Shown here: positions 34,150 to 43,688 of the stretch, one piece after another
How positions within the stretch are numbered: position 1 is the first letter of the stretch
Layout: every line of letters begins with the position of its first letter
Assembly (NCBI GenBank): GCA_025451235.1
Contig: JANWKT010000008.1
Location: forward strand, 248,001 to 312,000
Reading direction: 5' to 3'
DNA from: Flavobacteriales bacterium
GTDB taxonomy: Bacteria > Bacteroidota > Bacteroidia > CAIKAF01
Length of the DNA: 64,000 nucleotides
Made by a program: the position numbers and the translations under genes
Notes under the pieces: generated by a model
What the model was told of the DNA's origin: nothing
Seen by the model: the letters and a program-made list of their open reading frames with translations, nothing else
The model's database searches: none

Positions 34150-34392
34150 GATTTAAATAATTGTTTGATTCTGGTGTTATGCATCAAGAACGAATCCAGA
34201 TTATTCATACATGGTTTTAAAATGGTAGAAAGGTAACTCGGCAATAAGTAAAAGGGTTGAAATGATGGGTGGTTCATGAAGAAAGAAAGGAGCCATTTTT
34301 TAAAAATGGTCCTGCATGCTTCAAAGTATTTTGGAAATAGTTATTATTTTGAGGGGAGTTTTTTCATTTTGAGAATTTCTCAAAAACCGAAA

Positions 34393-35460
34393 TCATGCCC
34401 TTCCCACCATTTTTAAATGCATCACATGCGATTTTACAGCCTTGAAGAAAGTGGGGTATTCTTTGTAGTTGATATTGTATTTTTTACAAAGATCCTGTAC
34501 GATCTTACTTAATTGATCGTAATGTACATGGCTGATTTTAGGAAACAAATGGTGCTCTATCTGAAAATTTAATCCACCCGTATACCAATGCATAAATTTA
34601 TTCTTGGTGCAAAAGTTAGCGGTGGTTTCCATCTGATGCATCAGCACGGTGTTTTCAATTTTATTGGTGGCTTCATCTGGCATAGGGAAGGTGGTATCTT
34701 CCACCACATGCGCCAATTGAAATACTACTGCCAGGATAATCCCCTGAATGGCCAACATGGTGAAATAGCCTACCATGGTGGGACCCAACCCTACAAAATA
34801 AATAGGTACCGCGAGGAAAAGGAAGAAATAAATCAGTTTGCTGATCCAGAAAATAAAATGTTCACCAACGGTCATATTTTTAAGAGGCTGGCCGGCAATT
34901 TTTCCGGAAAAATATTTCATAAAATCCCTCACATATACCCACCAAACAGAAGTTAAGGAGTATAAAAAGATAAAATAATAATGCTGGTATTTATGAACCC
35001 ATTTTTTAGGTTGATTTTCATTTGTCCTGATCAATGGCCGAATATCTATGTCATCATCATGGCCTTCTATATTGGTAAGGTTATGATGGATCACATTATG
35101 TTTCATTTTCCATAGAAAAGAACTTCCTCCCATTAAGTTTAAGGAATAAGCCATCAAATCATTGACCCATTGTTTTTTTGAGTAACTTCCGTGAGCTCCG
35201 TCATGCATCACATTAAATCCAATAGCCGCCATATCGATCCCCAGGAGAGCACACAATAGAAGGTTAATGGCCCAATGCAAATTGGCAAAAACCAATAACC
35301 CATAGCAGCTTACTGCTATTGAAAACAGGATTGCGGTCTTGGAATATAACTTCCAGTTACCCGTTTTTGAAATATTGTTTGATTTAAAGTAGTTCTGAGT
35401 TTCTTCCCGCAAAGCAACTGCAAATTCGCTATACTGTGTCTTGAAAGTAATATTAGCCAT
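34393..35460 (-). CDS. Membrane fatty acid desaturase (acyl-lipid/linoleoyl-CoA desaturase type)
   Basis: A 355-residue integral membrane di-iron desaturase. All three histidine boxes are present: HDGAH (86-90), HNVIHH (121-126) and QIEHH (about 302-306, in LNFQIEHHLFPKISH), the last with Gln in place of His as in front-end (delta-5/delta-6) desaturases. No cytochrome b5 domain is fused, so electrons come from a separate ferredoxin or cytochrome. Activity probably adjusts membrane fluidity, consistent with life in the cold, though that link is inferred. Downstream (34290-34308) a CCATTTTT/AAAAATGG hairpin may end transcription; otherwise the 243 bases after it look empty. Confidence 0.9.
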   Translation of the reverse strand: MANITFKTQYSEFAVALREETQNYFKSNNISKTGNWKLYSKTAILFSIAVSCYGLLVFANLHWAINLLLCALLGIDMAAIGFNVMHDGAHGSYSKKQWVNDLMAYSLNLMGGSSFLWKMKHNVIHHNLTNIEGHDDDIDIRPLIRTNENQPKKWVHKYQHYYFIFLYSLTSVWWVYVRDFMKYFSGKIAGQPLKNMTVGEHFIFWISKLIYFFLFLAVPIYFVGLGPTMVGYFTMLAIQGIILAVVFQLAHVVEDTTFPMPDEATNKIENTVLMHQMETTANFCTKNKFMHWYTGGLNFQIEHHLFPKISHVHYDQLSKIVQDLCKKYNINYKEYPTFFKAVKSHVMHLKMVGRA

Positions 35461-35682
35461 GTGGTAACATTAATGAGCCACAAAGGTAGAATTATTAAAT
35501 CAATTATAATCCAGGGTCAACTGTAATTTGCTCATAATTAACAGTAATATACCCTTTAACGGGGAGCTCCCTGATGTAAAGTTCTCCGTTGCCAATGACC
35601 CGGCCTTGTTCAAAAAAATGAACGTAATATATTGATAATAAATGTATTATGTTCACAAAGTGATGCCGTAGCGGTACATCCA

Positions 35683-35733
35683 ACTAAGTAAAAACCGAAC
35701 CCAATTGCAATTCACTATGTAAAATACGAAACC
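35683..35733 (+). promoter_or_regulatory. Tandem candidate operator upstream of the adhesin
   Basis: Two related copies, ACTAAGTAAAAACCGAACC (from 35683) and ACTATGTAAAATACGAAACC (from 35714), start 31 bases apart, three helical turns. They resemble ACTACGTAATTACCGAACC upstream of the gene at 56018 and ACTACGTAAATACCGAACC upstream of the LuxR-type regulator at 51969. Confidence 0.45.
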
Positions 35734-35801
35734 TTTTACCAGTATAAAAAGCCATATCTCAATCTATTCAAGGCTTCCAGAAAATTGTTCCTTTTTTCAA
35801 T

Positions 35802-35819
35802 GGGGTATATATACGTACC
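35802..35819. promoter_or_regulatory. GGTA dyad near the adhesin promoter
   Basis: GGGGTATATATACGTACC is a partial inverted repeat of GGTA/TACC placed about 43 bases before the -7 box. Comparable GGGTA...TACCC dyads occur at 40864-40880 and 45018-45042, each upstream of a surface-protein or export gene. Confidence 0.4.
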
Positions 35820-35862
35820 ATTTGCAGCAAAATAAGAAAAACAGGCAGTAGTCAACCCGGTA

Positions 35863-35870
35863 TACTTTTG
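35863..35870 (+). promoter_or_regulatory. Predicted -7 box of the adhesin gene
   Basis: TACTTTTG matches TAnnTTTG, 23 bases before the ATG at 35894. Confidence 0.55.
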
Positions 35871-35893
35871 ATCTAGCAAAACGAAATAAAAAA

Positions 35894-38800
35894 ATGAAAA
35901 CACAACTAACTATGAAAAAACTATTGGTCCTGGTCGCTGGAATTATTGCCTTTCAATCAATAAATGCCGCTACCATTACCTGGACGGGGAACCATAGTAA
36001 TAATTGGAACCACGTATTAAACTGGAGTCCAGCTATTGTTCCTAATAATAACGATGAGGTAGTGATCCCATCCACCTGGTTAACCGAGATCGTGGTGGAC
36101 GGAGCCAATGCCTCTTGCAAAAAACTTACATATAATGGTATAGGTTTTCAATTGCAGATTGGATACGGCTGGGAACTTATTCTTGCCGGAGACCTGAACA
36201 TCTCCGGAAATTCAAAGATATATGGTACAGGAGGTATTGAAGTGGTGGGTAACTATGACTGCCATTTTAACCATTCGGATTCTACCATTATTGAATTGAA
36301 CCATATCAATATTAAATCAAATGCCAATGCATACCTGAACAATAAACTTTTCATGCCCACCGGGAGTGTAAACGTATACAGTGGTGTATTTATAACCAAT
36401 GGGTATCCTGTAATGGCCAATTCAATGTCGGTCGTAAATGGCAGCAGCAACCGCACATTAAATATAGAGAACTCCGAAATAACTGTAAATATATTTAGCC
36501 TGGGTCTGATCCAAAATGGAGGTTTTAACTCGGCAAATTCGATTGTAACCATTCAATTATTGGCGTATGCCGATGAAGATGCTGTCTTTAATATTGTAAA
36601 TGCACTGAATAAAACAACCATTGCGATAGCAGGTGATAATACCGATCTGTTCATTGCAAAATTGAACGCATCTAAGGATATTAGTATTGTTGGTAACAAA
36701 GATAACTTTAACCAATCCTTTTCCATTAAAGAATTTAACATCCTTCATGCTCCGGCCATCGTTAGGCTAACACCTACTCCTCAGGTGTCTCATTACGATT
36801 TTTTTGCCATTAATACACCCATGGGTTGCACCGGAGAGATCCTGTTTACGGATGGAGCGGAAGTAAGCTATAACCAGGTAGTTTTTAATGCCCTTAATCC
36901 CATTTATTTATCAAAAGCTTCTCTAGCCAATATCCGGTTAAATTCCGGATCATTGACCGTTTATCAGGGAGCAGATCTAGGGAACAATACTAATATTTCG
37001 TTTATGCAAACAAATCCAATGACTTTTTATTGGATAAACGGTGCAGGCAACTGGAGTGATGGTAACCACTGGTCATACACGAGTGGTGGACCATCATCCG
37101 GTTGCATTCCCGGATTGAGTGATCATGCTATTTTAAACCTCGCCTCAGGATTTAGTACCGGTGATACTGTTCATGTAAACGACCATGCTTTTTGTAATGA
37201 TCTCATCGTGGATCCAGCCATCAGTGCAAAACCTGTATTGGCTCAAAATGGTTCCAATACTTTTACTTTAAATATAGCAGGAAGTCTTGACCTAAGAGGA
37301 TTAGAGGATTACCGACTTGAATATGCGGTTTATTTATGGAGCAGATCGAACGAGACCATTCATTTGGGATCATTTAAATTGTTGAATGATATTCATATGA
37401 TGAACAGAGGTAGCTGGGAATTACTAAGTGATCTAAATTGCATGGATGGTCAGAAAGCCATCTTCCAACTCATTGGAACTTTTAAAACCAATGGACACGA
37501 AGTTCATGTATCCAATTTAATGTCAAGAGGGGTTAAAAACCTGGCGTCTAAAAGAGGATTGGATCTTTCTACTTCAACACTTCGTATGGGACATCCGAAT
37601 TTATCGAATGGTGGTGTATATATATATTCTGATAGTTTGACCCTTCAGGCAGGCACCTCTACTTTCCTATTCGAACATCTCCTCAATTTACCCCATGAAT
37701 TCAAGATTGATGGAACCAAGCATTTGGATTTTTATAATCTCAGGTTCATGAACCAAACCACTCAACCTTTGATCATTTTCAACACCAAGACCCAATTTAA
37801 CAAAGTTACTATGGAAGGCAATGGGAAATTTGTGAATGGAAGTAACATGCCGAGTGCTACCATGTCGGGCATGGATACATTGGTGATCACCGGAAACTTC
37901 AGGTATGAATTTGAGCAAGGAAAGATGTTCGATATCAGCAAAAAACTAATCCATCAACATGGGCCCTGTAATGAATTGTCATTTATAAGTTCTACCAGCC
38001 TGGCAAATCATTCCTCCATTCATTCAAGCGGGTCTGTGGCGTTGGATTTTAGTAATGTATGGATCGAAAATATCCAAGCCTCCGGAAACAATGTTCCATT
38101 CAATGTGATCAACGGAGTTGATGGTGGGAACAATACCAACTTCAATTTTACATCGCCTAATTTACCCCGGGTATTTTATTGGAACGGTGAAGGAAACACT
38201 ACTTATTGGTCGGAAGGTGTGAACTGGAACATTGGAGTATATCCACATGCTGGTAATAACAACGATGAGTTCCTGTATAATACAAACGGATGTATCCCTG
38301 GATTTAATGACAGTGTAGTATTTACCAATATCTCTTTCCCTGTTTCTGATACGGTTTATATCAATGAAAATGCCAACTTCAATGGAATGGCCTGGTTACC
38401 CGGAAGTGGATTGAATAGGTTTTTGGCAGGTAACAATCAATTTGAAATGAACAATTATGGAGGTTTACTTTTCGATAACAACCTGGATGCAACATTCGAT
38501 GGAAACTTATTGTTCAGAAGCCCGGGTCACAGGTCATTGACTTTTAACCATGTTGTTTACAGAGGTTCTATCGCTTTCTATAACCTGGGGAAATATACGT
38601 TGTTAGATGAGATGAACTGTGCAGGATATAAGGTTGAACTTCTGGCCGGAAGCTTTTCATCCTTAGGAAATAGCATAGCCGTTAACCATTTGAGCATACG
38701 CCATGACTATGCACCTATGTATCATAATAACATCGTGAATTTTGGTAACTCAAAATTGGATATCGCCGGATCATTTACTAATTATTTATTGAACGACGTT

Positions 38801-40291
38801 TCTACATTAATGGCTGATAGTTCTAGCATCCATTTCTCCGGAATGAGTTCGATCATGTATATTTTTGGCAATCTTACACAGATCAATTATGGGAGATTAT
38901 ATTATTCTTATCCCAACGGTCTTGCAGGATTACACTCGGAATATTACAGTGGAACAGGCCTACCTCATTTTCGTCATATAGAGTTTGAACCAAGTGGATT
39001 TATCATCGGAAACAATAGTATCGATACATTGATCCTGGCAGAAGGAAAAGTATATAGCCTGGGTAGCAATCATACCCAAACCATCAACGACCTTTTATAT
39101 TCAAAAGGATCTCCTTGCTATAGAACAACCATCATATCTACCGTTCCAGGCACACGAGCTTATATAAAAAATCCTAGCTGCCATTTATTGGTGGAGCATG
39201 CCCGTTTAAGTGATATTGAAGGGATCTTAGGAACTTGCAGTGCTACCAATTATCTTGTTGGAGTAGGAGGAGAGGACCTGGGGAACAATGCAAATTGGTA
39301 TTTTATTCCTGGAGATCCTATCAATGGATTAGGTCCTGATACCATTTTAACCTGCCATACCCTTCCTTATGAACAAACCTCTACCGGTTTTGGAAGATAT
39401 GAGACCATTACCTGGTCGAACGGAACAACCAATCCTTCGGTAATGATCAATGGTGTGGATACAGTTACAGCTACCGTTGTTTATTCACCTGTATGTATTG
39501 TGGATGATGAAAGGATCTTCGGTTTCGAATCTCAAATGGATCAGAACGGAACAGCTATTGATGTTACCTGTTATGGATTAAATGATGGAAGCATCACGGT
39601 TGAACTGATCGATGTGGATACTAATTTTGTACAAACATGGATCTATCCTAATGGAGAGCAAAGAACGATGGACATTACCATTGATCAATTATCTCCGGGT
39701 CATTATACCAGTATAGTTGCTATACCAGGTTTCGAATCACTTTGTTCCGATACAGCTGAGTTCGATATTCATGAGCCAGGACTATTGATGTTAACATTAG
39801 ATACTGTGATCCCAGGTAAATGTGGAGTAGCTGAAGGTATTATTGGCATCACTGCCTGGGGTGGAACAGGTGAATTATCGTATGATTGGAGTGATCAATC
39901 CACCTCTGAAGATAGATATGATGCATTCAATGGATGGAACCAGGTAGTGGTAACAGATTTCAATGGATGTAAGGATTCCATAGCTGCAGAACTTGCTTGT
40001 ATCGATCATATCAATGTTCCTGAACTATTAACTCCAAATAATGATGGCTTAAGTGATAACTGGGAGATCATTGATCTGTACAGATTATATCCTGATAATG
40101 ATGTAAAGGTTTATAACAGATGGGGTGGACTTGTATACAATAAACATGGATACAATGATGAATTCAGGGGTATACCTAACACCAAGGACACATTTAGTGT
40201 GGGTCATCTTCCATCAGGTACCTATTTCTATACCATTGAACTGGGAGAAAACAACAAAGTATTGACCGGGTATATTGAACTCGTTTATTAA
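35894..40291 (+). CDS. Giant surface adhesin with T9SS type B (gliding-motility/CHU_C) sorting domain
   Basis: A 1465-residue secreted protein. A signal peptide (from Met7, MKKLLVLVAGIIAFQSINA) leads into three large beta-rich modules, each opening with a W-x-G-x-x-NW...NW motif: TITWTGNHSNNWNHVLNW near 26, FYWINGAGNWSDGNHW near 378, and FYWNGEGNTTYWSEGVNW near 760; modules two and three also share GCIPG(L/F)xD. A SprB-like repeat (about 1220-1370) precedes the CHU_C domain (about 1373-1465: PNNDGLSDNWEI, VYNRWGGLVY, LPSGTYFYTI) that targets the type IX system. Long adhesins of this kind serve gliding or attachment. Followed 48 bases later by a receiver-only regulator. Confidence 0.9.
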   Translation: MKTQLTMKKLLVLVAGIIAFQSINAATITWTGNHSNNWNHVLNWSPAIVPNNNDEVVIPSTWLTEIVVDGANASCKKLTYNGIGFQLQIGYGWELILAGDLNISGNSKIYGTGGIEVVGNYDCHFNHSDSTIIELNHINIKSNANAYLNNKLFMPTGSVNVYSGVFITNGYPVMANSMSVVNGSSNRTLNIENSEITVNIFSLGLIQNGGFNSANSIVTIQLLAYADEDAVFNIVNALNKTTIAIAGDNTDLFIAKLNASKDISIVGNKDNFNQSFSIKEFNILHAPAIVRLTPTPQVSHYDFFAINTPMGCTGEILFTDGAEVSYNQVVFNALNPIYLSKASLANIRLNSGSLTVYQGADLGNNTNISFMQTNPMTFYWINGAGNWSDGNHWSYTSGGPSSGCIPGLSDHAILNLASGFSTGDTVHVNDHAFCNDLIVDPAISAKPVLAQNGSNTFTLNIAGSLDLRGLEDYRLEYAVYLWSRSNETIHLGSFKLLNDIHMMNRGSWELLSDLNCMDGQKAIFQLIGTFKTNGHEVHVSNLMSRGVKNLASKRGLDLSTSTLRMGHPNLSNGGVYIYSDSLTLQAGTSTFLFEHLLNLPHEFKIDGTKHLDFYNLRFMNQTTQPLIIFNTKTQFNKVTMEGNGKFVNGSNMPSATMSGMDTLVITGNFRYEFEQGKMFDISKKLIHQHGPCNELSFISSTSLANHSSIHSSGSVALDFSNVWIENIQASGNNVPFNVINGVDGGNNTNFNFTSPNLPRVFYWNGEGNTTYWSEGVNWNIGVYPHAGNNNDEFLYNTNGCIPGFNDSVVFTNISFPVSDTVYINENANFNGMAWLPGSGLNRFLAGNNQFEMNNYGGLLFDNNLDATFDGNLLFRSPGHRSLTFNHVVYRGSIAFYNLGKYTLLDEMNCAGYKVELLAGSFSSLGNSIAVNHLSIRHDYAPMYHNNIVNFGNSKLDIAGSFTNYLLNDVSTLMADSSSIHFSGMSSIMYIFGNLTQINYGRLYYSYPNGLAGLHSEYYSGTGLPHFRHIEFEPSGFIIGNNSIDTLILAEGKVYSLGSNHTQTINDLLYSKGSPCYRTTIISTVPGTRAYIKNPSCHLLVEHARLSDIEGILGTCSATNYLVGVGGEDLGNNANWYFIPGDPINGLGPDTILTCHTLPYEQTSTGFGRYETITWSNGTTNPSVMINGVDTVTATVVYSPVCIVDDERIFGFESQMDQNGTAIDVTCYGLNDGSITVELIDVDTNFVQTWIYPNGEQRTMDITIDQLSPGHYTSIVAIPGFESLCSDTAEFDIHEPGLLMLTLDTVIPGKCGVAEGIIGITAWGGTGELSYDWSDQSTSEDRYDAFNGWNQVVVTDFNGCKDSIAAELACIDHINVPELLTPNNDGLSDNWEIIDLYRLYPDNDVKVYNRWGGLVYNKHGYNDEFRGIPNTKDTFSVGHLPSGTYFYTIELGENNKVLTGYIELVY

Positions 40292-40339
40292 TAACATACA
40301 ATTAATACATATATAAATAAATATTTAAACTCAACTAAA

Positions 40340-40726
40340 ATGAAAAAGAGAATTATTATTATCGATGACCACAAAATTCTAAGGCAAGGACTAAAATTGA
40401 TCCTGGGTCGTAACCATAAATACGAGGTGGTAGCGGACTTCGATAACGAAGAAGATCTCTTCAGTTACTTAAATGGCGGAGAAGCGGATATTATTTTACT
40501 GGATATCCACCTGGAAAAATCCAATGGGATTGACATTGCAAAAAAAGCGAAGCTCAGTTTCCCTTCGGTAAAGATCATTATGCATACCATGTCGTGTGAA
40601 AGTTATTATATCAACGAGACCAAAAAAACGGGAGCTGAAGGCTATGTGCTTAAATCCGGGGGCCAATATGCCCTGGAAAAAGCAATCGATCTGATCGCTA
40701 ATGGCAGCCAGGCTTATATGGCTTAA
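40340..40726 (+). CDS. Receiver-only response regulator (NarL-type receiver, no output domain)
   Basis: A 128-residue CheY-like receiver. The acidic pair is in IIDDHKILRQG (D9, D10), the phosphorylated Asp is D55 in LLDIHLEKSNG, HTMS holds the switch Ser/Thr region, and the conserved Lys is in YVLKSGG. The DDH and LRQG signature is that of NarL/LuxR-family receivers, but the protein ends where the HTH linker would begin. Two close paralogues lie at 45085 and 51555. It is in an operon with the adhesin and ended by a terminator, so it may pass phosphate or titrate a kinase rather than bind DNA. Confidence 0.9.
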   Translation: MKKRIIIIDDHKILRQGLKLILGRNHKYEVVADFDNEEDLFSYLNGGEADIILLDIHLEKSNGIDIAKKAKLSFPSVKIIMHTMSCESYYINETKKTGAEGYVLKSGGQYALEKAIDLIANGSQAYMA

Positions 40727-40747
40727 TTTCTTGAATAAATAGAAGGT

Positions 40748-40781
40748 AACCGACCCACTTCTAGCGGGGTCGGTTTTTTTT
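40748..40781 (+). terminator. Terminator of the adhesin-receiver operon
   Basis: AACCGACCC (40748-40756) pairs with GGGTCGGTT (40767-40775), followed by eight T. A clean intrinsic terminator. Confidence 0.92.
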
Positions 40782-40851
40782 CATACCTGTTTCAATCCAT
40801 ATTCCATCTGACTTCGGTGGGGTCAAACTCTTTCAAAAAAGTGCGGAATTT

Positions 40852-40880
40852 ACTTAGTAAAACGGGTAAAATATACACCC
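40852..40880 (+). promoter_or_regulatory. Candidate operator upstream of the PorP/SprF gene
   Basis: ACTTAGTAAAACGGG leads directly into GGGTAAAATATACACCC, a GGGTA...CACCC dyad, both resembling elements upstream of the adhesin. A -7-like GACATTTG (one mismatch) lies 22 bases downstream at 40902-40909. Confidence 0.4.
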
Positions 40881-40932
40881 TGGATGATGCCATATTCTAT
40901 GGACATTTGTAATAGAAATAAAAAAACAACTG

Positions 40933-41877
40933 ATGAAAAAACTATTACGACTATCAACCTGCCTGGCTTGTGTATGGTTGATGAACTTTACCAAAACATT
41001 TGCCCAGCAGGAACCACAATCCTCCCTTTATATCAACAATCCTATGCTGTATAATCCAGCATTTGCCGGCACCTTCCCTTATACCAGCATACAAGCGGGC
41101 AGTCGTTTCCAGTGGATAGGGATCAAAGGAGCACCTATGACCCAGTATCTTTCTTTTAATACCGGGTTCAAGAAAAAAAGTTTTGGAATAGGGGCCCATT
41201 TTATCAATGATATTATTGGAGCACGGCTGATCCAGAGTGCCTATGTTAATTTTGGATACAATATCAAACTCAACCGCAAAAACCATCGCCTGGCATTTGG
41301 GATGAGTGGGGGTATCGATATTGAACAATTATCCTTTTCCAACTTATATGTAAATGAAGATGATGTAAACGATCCGTTCAGGATCAACCAAATGATTTAT
41401 AACCCGAATTTTGGGGGAGGGGTTTATTACTATGGAGAAGAATTTTTTGCCGGTGTATCGGTGCCCCGGATCTTGCAAAACCAATTGGCGGTATATGATA
41501 CATCAGCACTTAACCGGCATAATTTCAGGAACCAGCATATATATTTGTCGGGAGGATATTCTTTTAAGCTCACCAATACCATCAAATTGCGTACCTCAGC
41601 TATGGTAAGGTTGGTGGTAAATTCTCCGGTAACATTCGATATCAGCAGTTCAGTTGTTTTTTACGATAAATTTCTAGTAGGTATTAATTATAGATATAAT
41701 GAATCCATCGGAGTAAATGCCAATTTCAAGGCAGGTAAAAAATGGATCATTGGTTATGCATACGATTTCCCCACCAATGGGTTGGTACTTAAACAATGGG
41801 GCAGTCATGAAATTATGATAGGACTCATGCTAGGTAAGGAACGAAAAAGATCTTCAGTTAGTTGTTTTTATTTCTAG
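40933..41877 (+). CDS. PorP/SprF-family type IX secretion outer-membrane protein
   Basis: A 314-residue outer-membrane beta-barrel protein. Signal peptide (about 1-24, KTFAQQ), then the family hallmark SSLYINNPMLYNPAFAGTFPYTSIQAGSR, GSR-x-QW-type strand ends, NFGYNIKLNRKNHRLAFG and a C-terminal strand region ending near EIMIGLMLG. PorP/SprF proteins accompany T9SS adhesins with type B sorting domains and are thought to help export or anchor a specific partner; the giant adhesin 640 bases upstream is the obvious candidate. It has its own promoter region with candidate operator sequences. Confidence 0.92.
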   Translation: MKKLLRLSTCLACVWLMNFTKTFAQQEPQSSLYINNPMLYNPAFAGTFPYTSIQAGSRFQWIGIKGAPMTQYLSFNTGFKKKSFGIGAHFINDIIGARLIQSAYVNFGYNIKLNRKNHRLAFGMSGGIDIEQLSFSNLYVNEDDVNDPFRINQMIYNPNFGGGVYYYGEEFFAGVSVPRILQNQLAVYDTSALNRHNFRNQHIYLSGGYSFKLTNTIKLRTSAMVRLVVNSPVTFDISSSVVFYDKFLVGINYRYNESIGVNANFKAGKKWIIGYAYDFPTNGLVLKQWGSHEIMIGLMLGKERKRSSVSCFYF

Positions 41878-42204
41878 ATTGGTTTCGTTCTTTTAGTTGT
41901 GGGTATAAAGGTCACTTTCGGGTGGCCTTTACTTATTTTGGAGCTATTCTTAGCTTTGATGAATGAAACGAAATCAAAGTTTAGAATAGCCGAATGCTGA
42001 CCTAAGCGTCAGTATTGGAGCAAATCCCAGAGATTCCATTTTTTTTATTAGCTATTCCCGCTGTCCGTTTTAGTGGCTCCCTGCTCATATAAGCAGCATT
42101 AATACCGGTCTGGTATTCTTTTATCTACTCACCCAGTATAAATGCTGCTAATACTCGCAGCCACCCAGCTATCACTTCCATCAGGGCTAGTTTTTGTTCA
42201 CGAT
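41878..42204. other. Intergenic region with several hairpins
   Basis: No gene recognised. A terminator-like stem AAAGGTCAC/GTGGCCTTT (41907-41915 with 41922-41930) ends the PorP/SprF transcript. Then GCTATTCT/AGAATAGC (41943-41950 with 41983-41990) encloses CTTTGAT/ATCAAAG. Further on GCAGCATT/AATGCTGC (42093-42100 with 42141-42148) encloses AATACC/GGTATT. The density of inverted repeats is above what one terminator needs. Confidence 0.55.
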
Positions 42205-43506
42205 TTATAACTGAATCTTTAGAAGGTAGCAGGTATTATAACCATTATTTGCAGCAACAACTATTTGACCATTGTTGGTCATAAAAGAACAATGTGTATT
42301 AAATGATCCTCCCACGGATTCTGATGTTTGTATCTTTAAATTCATATCCGATACTTCAGACCCGTCTATTTCTGCCAATTTGACCCATTCCGTTACTTTT
42401 TGAGGATATTTTCCCTCATTCAGTGTATATAAGAGATAGGTCTTGCTATTAAAGCTAAATAACTTGGCTGATCTAATATAGGCTTTATCTTCAGCTACTA
42501 TGGTCGATAGAAATTCCAGTTCCCCCTCTCCAACCTTCCAAATTGCTAAAGGTCCAAAATCTCCAGAATAATTAGTTGTTAAGAAATACGCATCATTCCC
42601 CGAATTTTGAATATCTAAAACTTCCGGGGACTTTAAGATATTATCGCAAAAATCGAGCTTTTCCAGATATTCGGTAGGCACTAATATCTCACTCTTATCA
42701 ATTAGAGATAAATCGGCGGATTTAATGGTAAGATACATGAAACCTTCCGCCGTTTGCCCTCCCTTTTCATCACATGTTCCAAAGAATACCCCGACCTGAA
42801 TATGATCATCAACTGTTTCTATTTTAGCATTGGAATAATATTCATGCTTATTATCAATCGTTACATACTGGTCAACACCTGTCTTAAGATCGACCTTTAC
42901 AATGGTTAATTTTTTGGCACTAACATATAGGGCATAATAAATTCCTTCGGTAGTATGAATTTGTGTTAATTTACGACCACCGGCTTTTATTTCTATTTCA
43001 TGTATTACTTTCTCATTTTCAATTATCTTTAGATTGTTGTACCATACAAATAGGCAATAATCGGATACTTTTTCGCTTGCAGACATAAAGTAGTAAGAAC
43101 TAGAGGGCATATCATAGCATTTTTCGTTTGAGAGATAAGCATCGGATTTTGTTCTTTCCATATCCACTTTTTTTGCTTTTCCGGGTGATTTAATGGAATT
43201 CATTATAGGGTAATCAACAAATGCAAATGCCCTTGTAACAATAATCTTAGTTTCGTATGGGACATAAATTCCTTTATTTGAAAAAGCAAAATCGTCCACT
43301 AGGTACGAAGGAATATTTGCTTTGATATTGCCATCTAAGTCGGTTATAAAGCTGCCAATAGCATATTCGGAGTCATTTATTTTAACAGCTCCTGAATAGA
43401 AACTAGCCGGATTTCCTAATGTATATTTTTGGGATTCAATTATACCTGTAGTTTGGCCATAAATGAAGGTAGTCCCGATTAAAATCGATAAAAGTGATAT
43501 TTTCAT
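42205..43506 (-). CDS. Exported beta-rich protein of unknown function
   Basis: A 433-residue secreted protein I do not recognise. The signal peptide is MKISLLSILIGTTFIYG. The mature part consists of regularly spaced beta strands with repeated short turns (YYALYVSAKKLTIVKVDLKTG, EGFMYLTIKSADLSLIDKSE, AIWKVGEGELEFLSTIVAEDKAY broken by loops), which suggests a propeller. There is no T9SS sorting domain and no lipobox, so it is probably periplasmic. It sits between the PorP/SprF gene and the ice-binding-like gene; no operon partner is obvious. Confidence 0.7.
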   Translation of the reverse strand: MKISLLSILIGTTFIYGQTTGIIESQKYTLGNPASFYSGAVKINDSEYAIGSFITDLDGNIKANIPSYLVDDFAFSNKGIYVPYETKIIVTRAFAFVDYPIMNSIKSPGKAKKVDMERTKSDAYLSNEKCYDMPSSSYYFMSASEKVSDYCLFVWYNNLKIIENEKVIHEIEIKAGGRKLTQIHTTEGIYYALYVSAKKLTIVKVDLKTGVDQYVTIDNKHEYYSNAKIETVDDHIQVGVFFGTCDEKGGQTAEGFMYLTIKSADLSLIDKSEILVPTEYLEKLDFCDNILKSPEVLDIQNSGNDAYFLTTNYSGDFGPLAIWKVGEGELEFLSTIVAEDKAYIRSAKLFSFNSKTYLLYTLNEGKYPQKVTEWVKLAEIDGSEVSDMNLKIQTSESVGGSFNTHCSFMTNNGQIVVAANNGYNTCYLLKIQL

Positions 43507-43688
43507 TCCGTGTGATTTGTAAACGAAGTTAAGCTTTTTTTTAAATACAACTTTATTTTGAAACAGTGGCTCTTTGTTGAGCTTATGCTCGGTAGTAGTC
43601 CTCTCTGCCTAAGTAGCCGAAAAAGGCATCCTAATAAAAAAGACTTTATCCAGATGGCTATCGGGATGCTTCACTTTTGGACATAAGA

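Larger units (their letters stand above)
35461..35893. other. Regulatory intergenic region upstream of the giant adhesin
   Basis: About 430 bases without a gene between the divergently read desaturase and adhesin genes. It contains two tandem copies of the ACTACGTA-like motif (35683-35733), a GGGGTATATATACGTACC element (35802-35819) and a good -7 box (35863-35870). The left part (35461-35640) is AT-rich with no further structure that I can identify. Confidence 0.6.
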
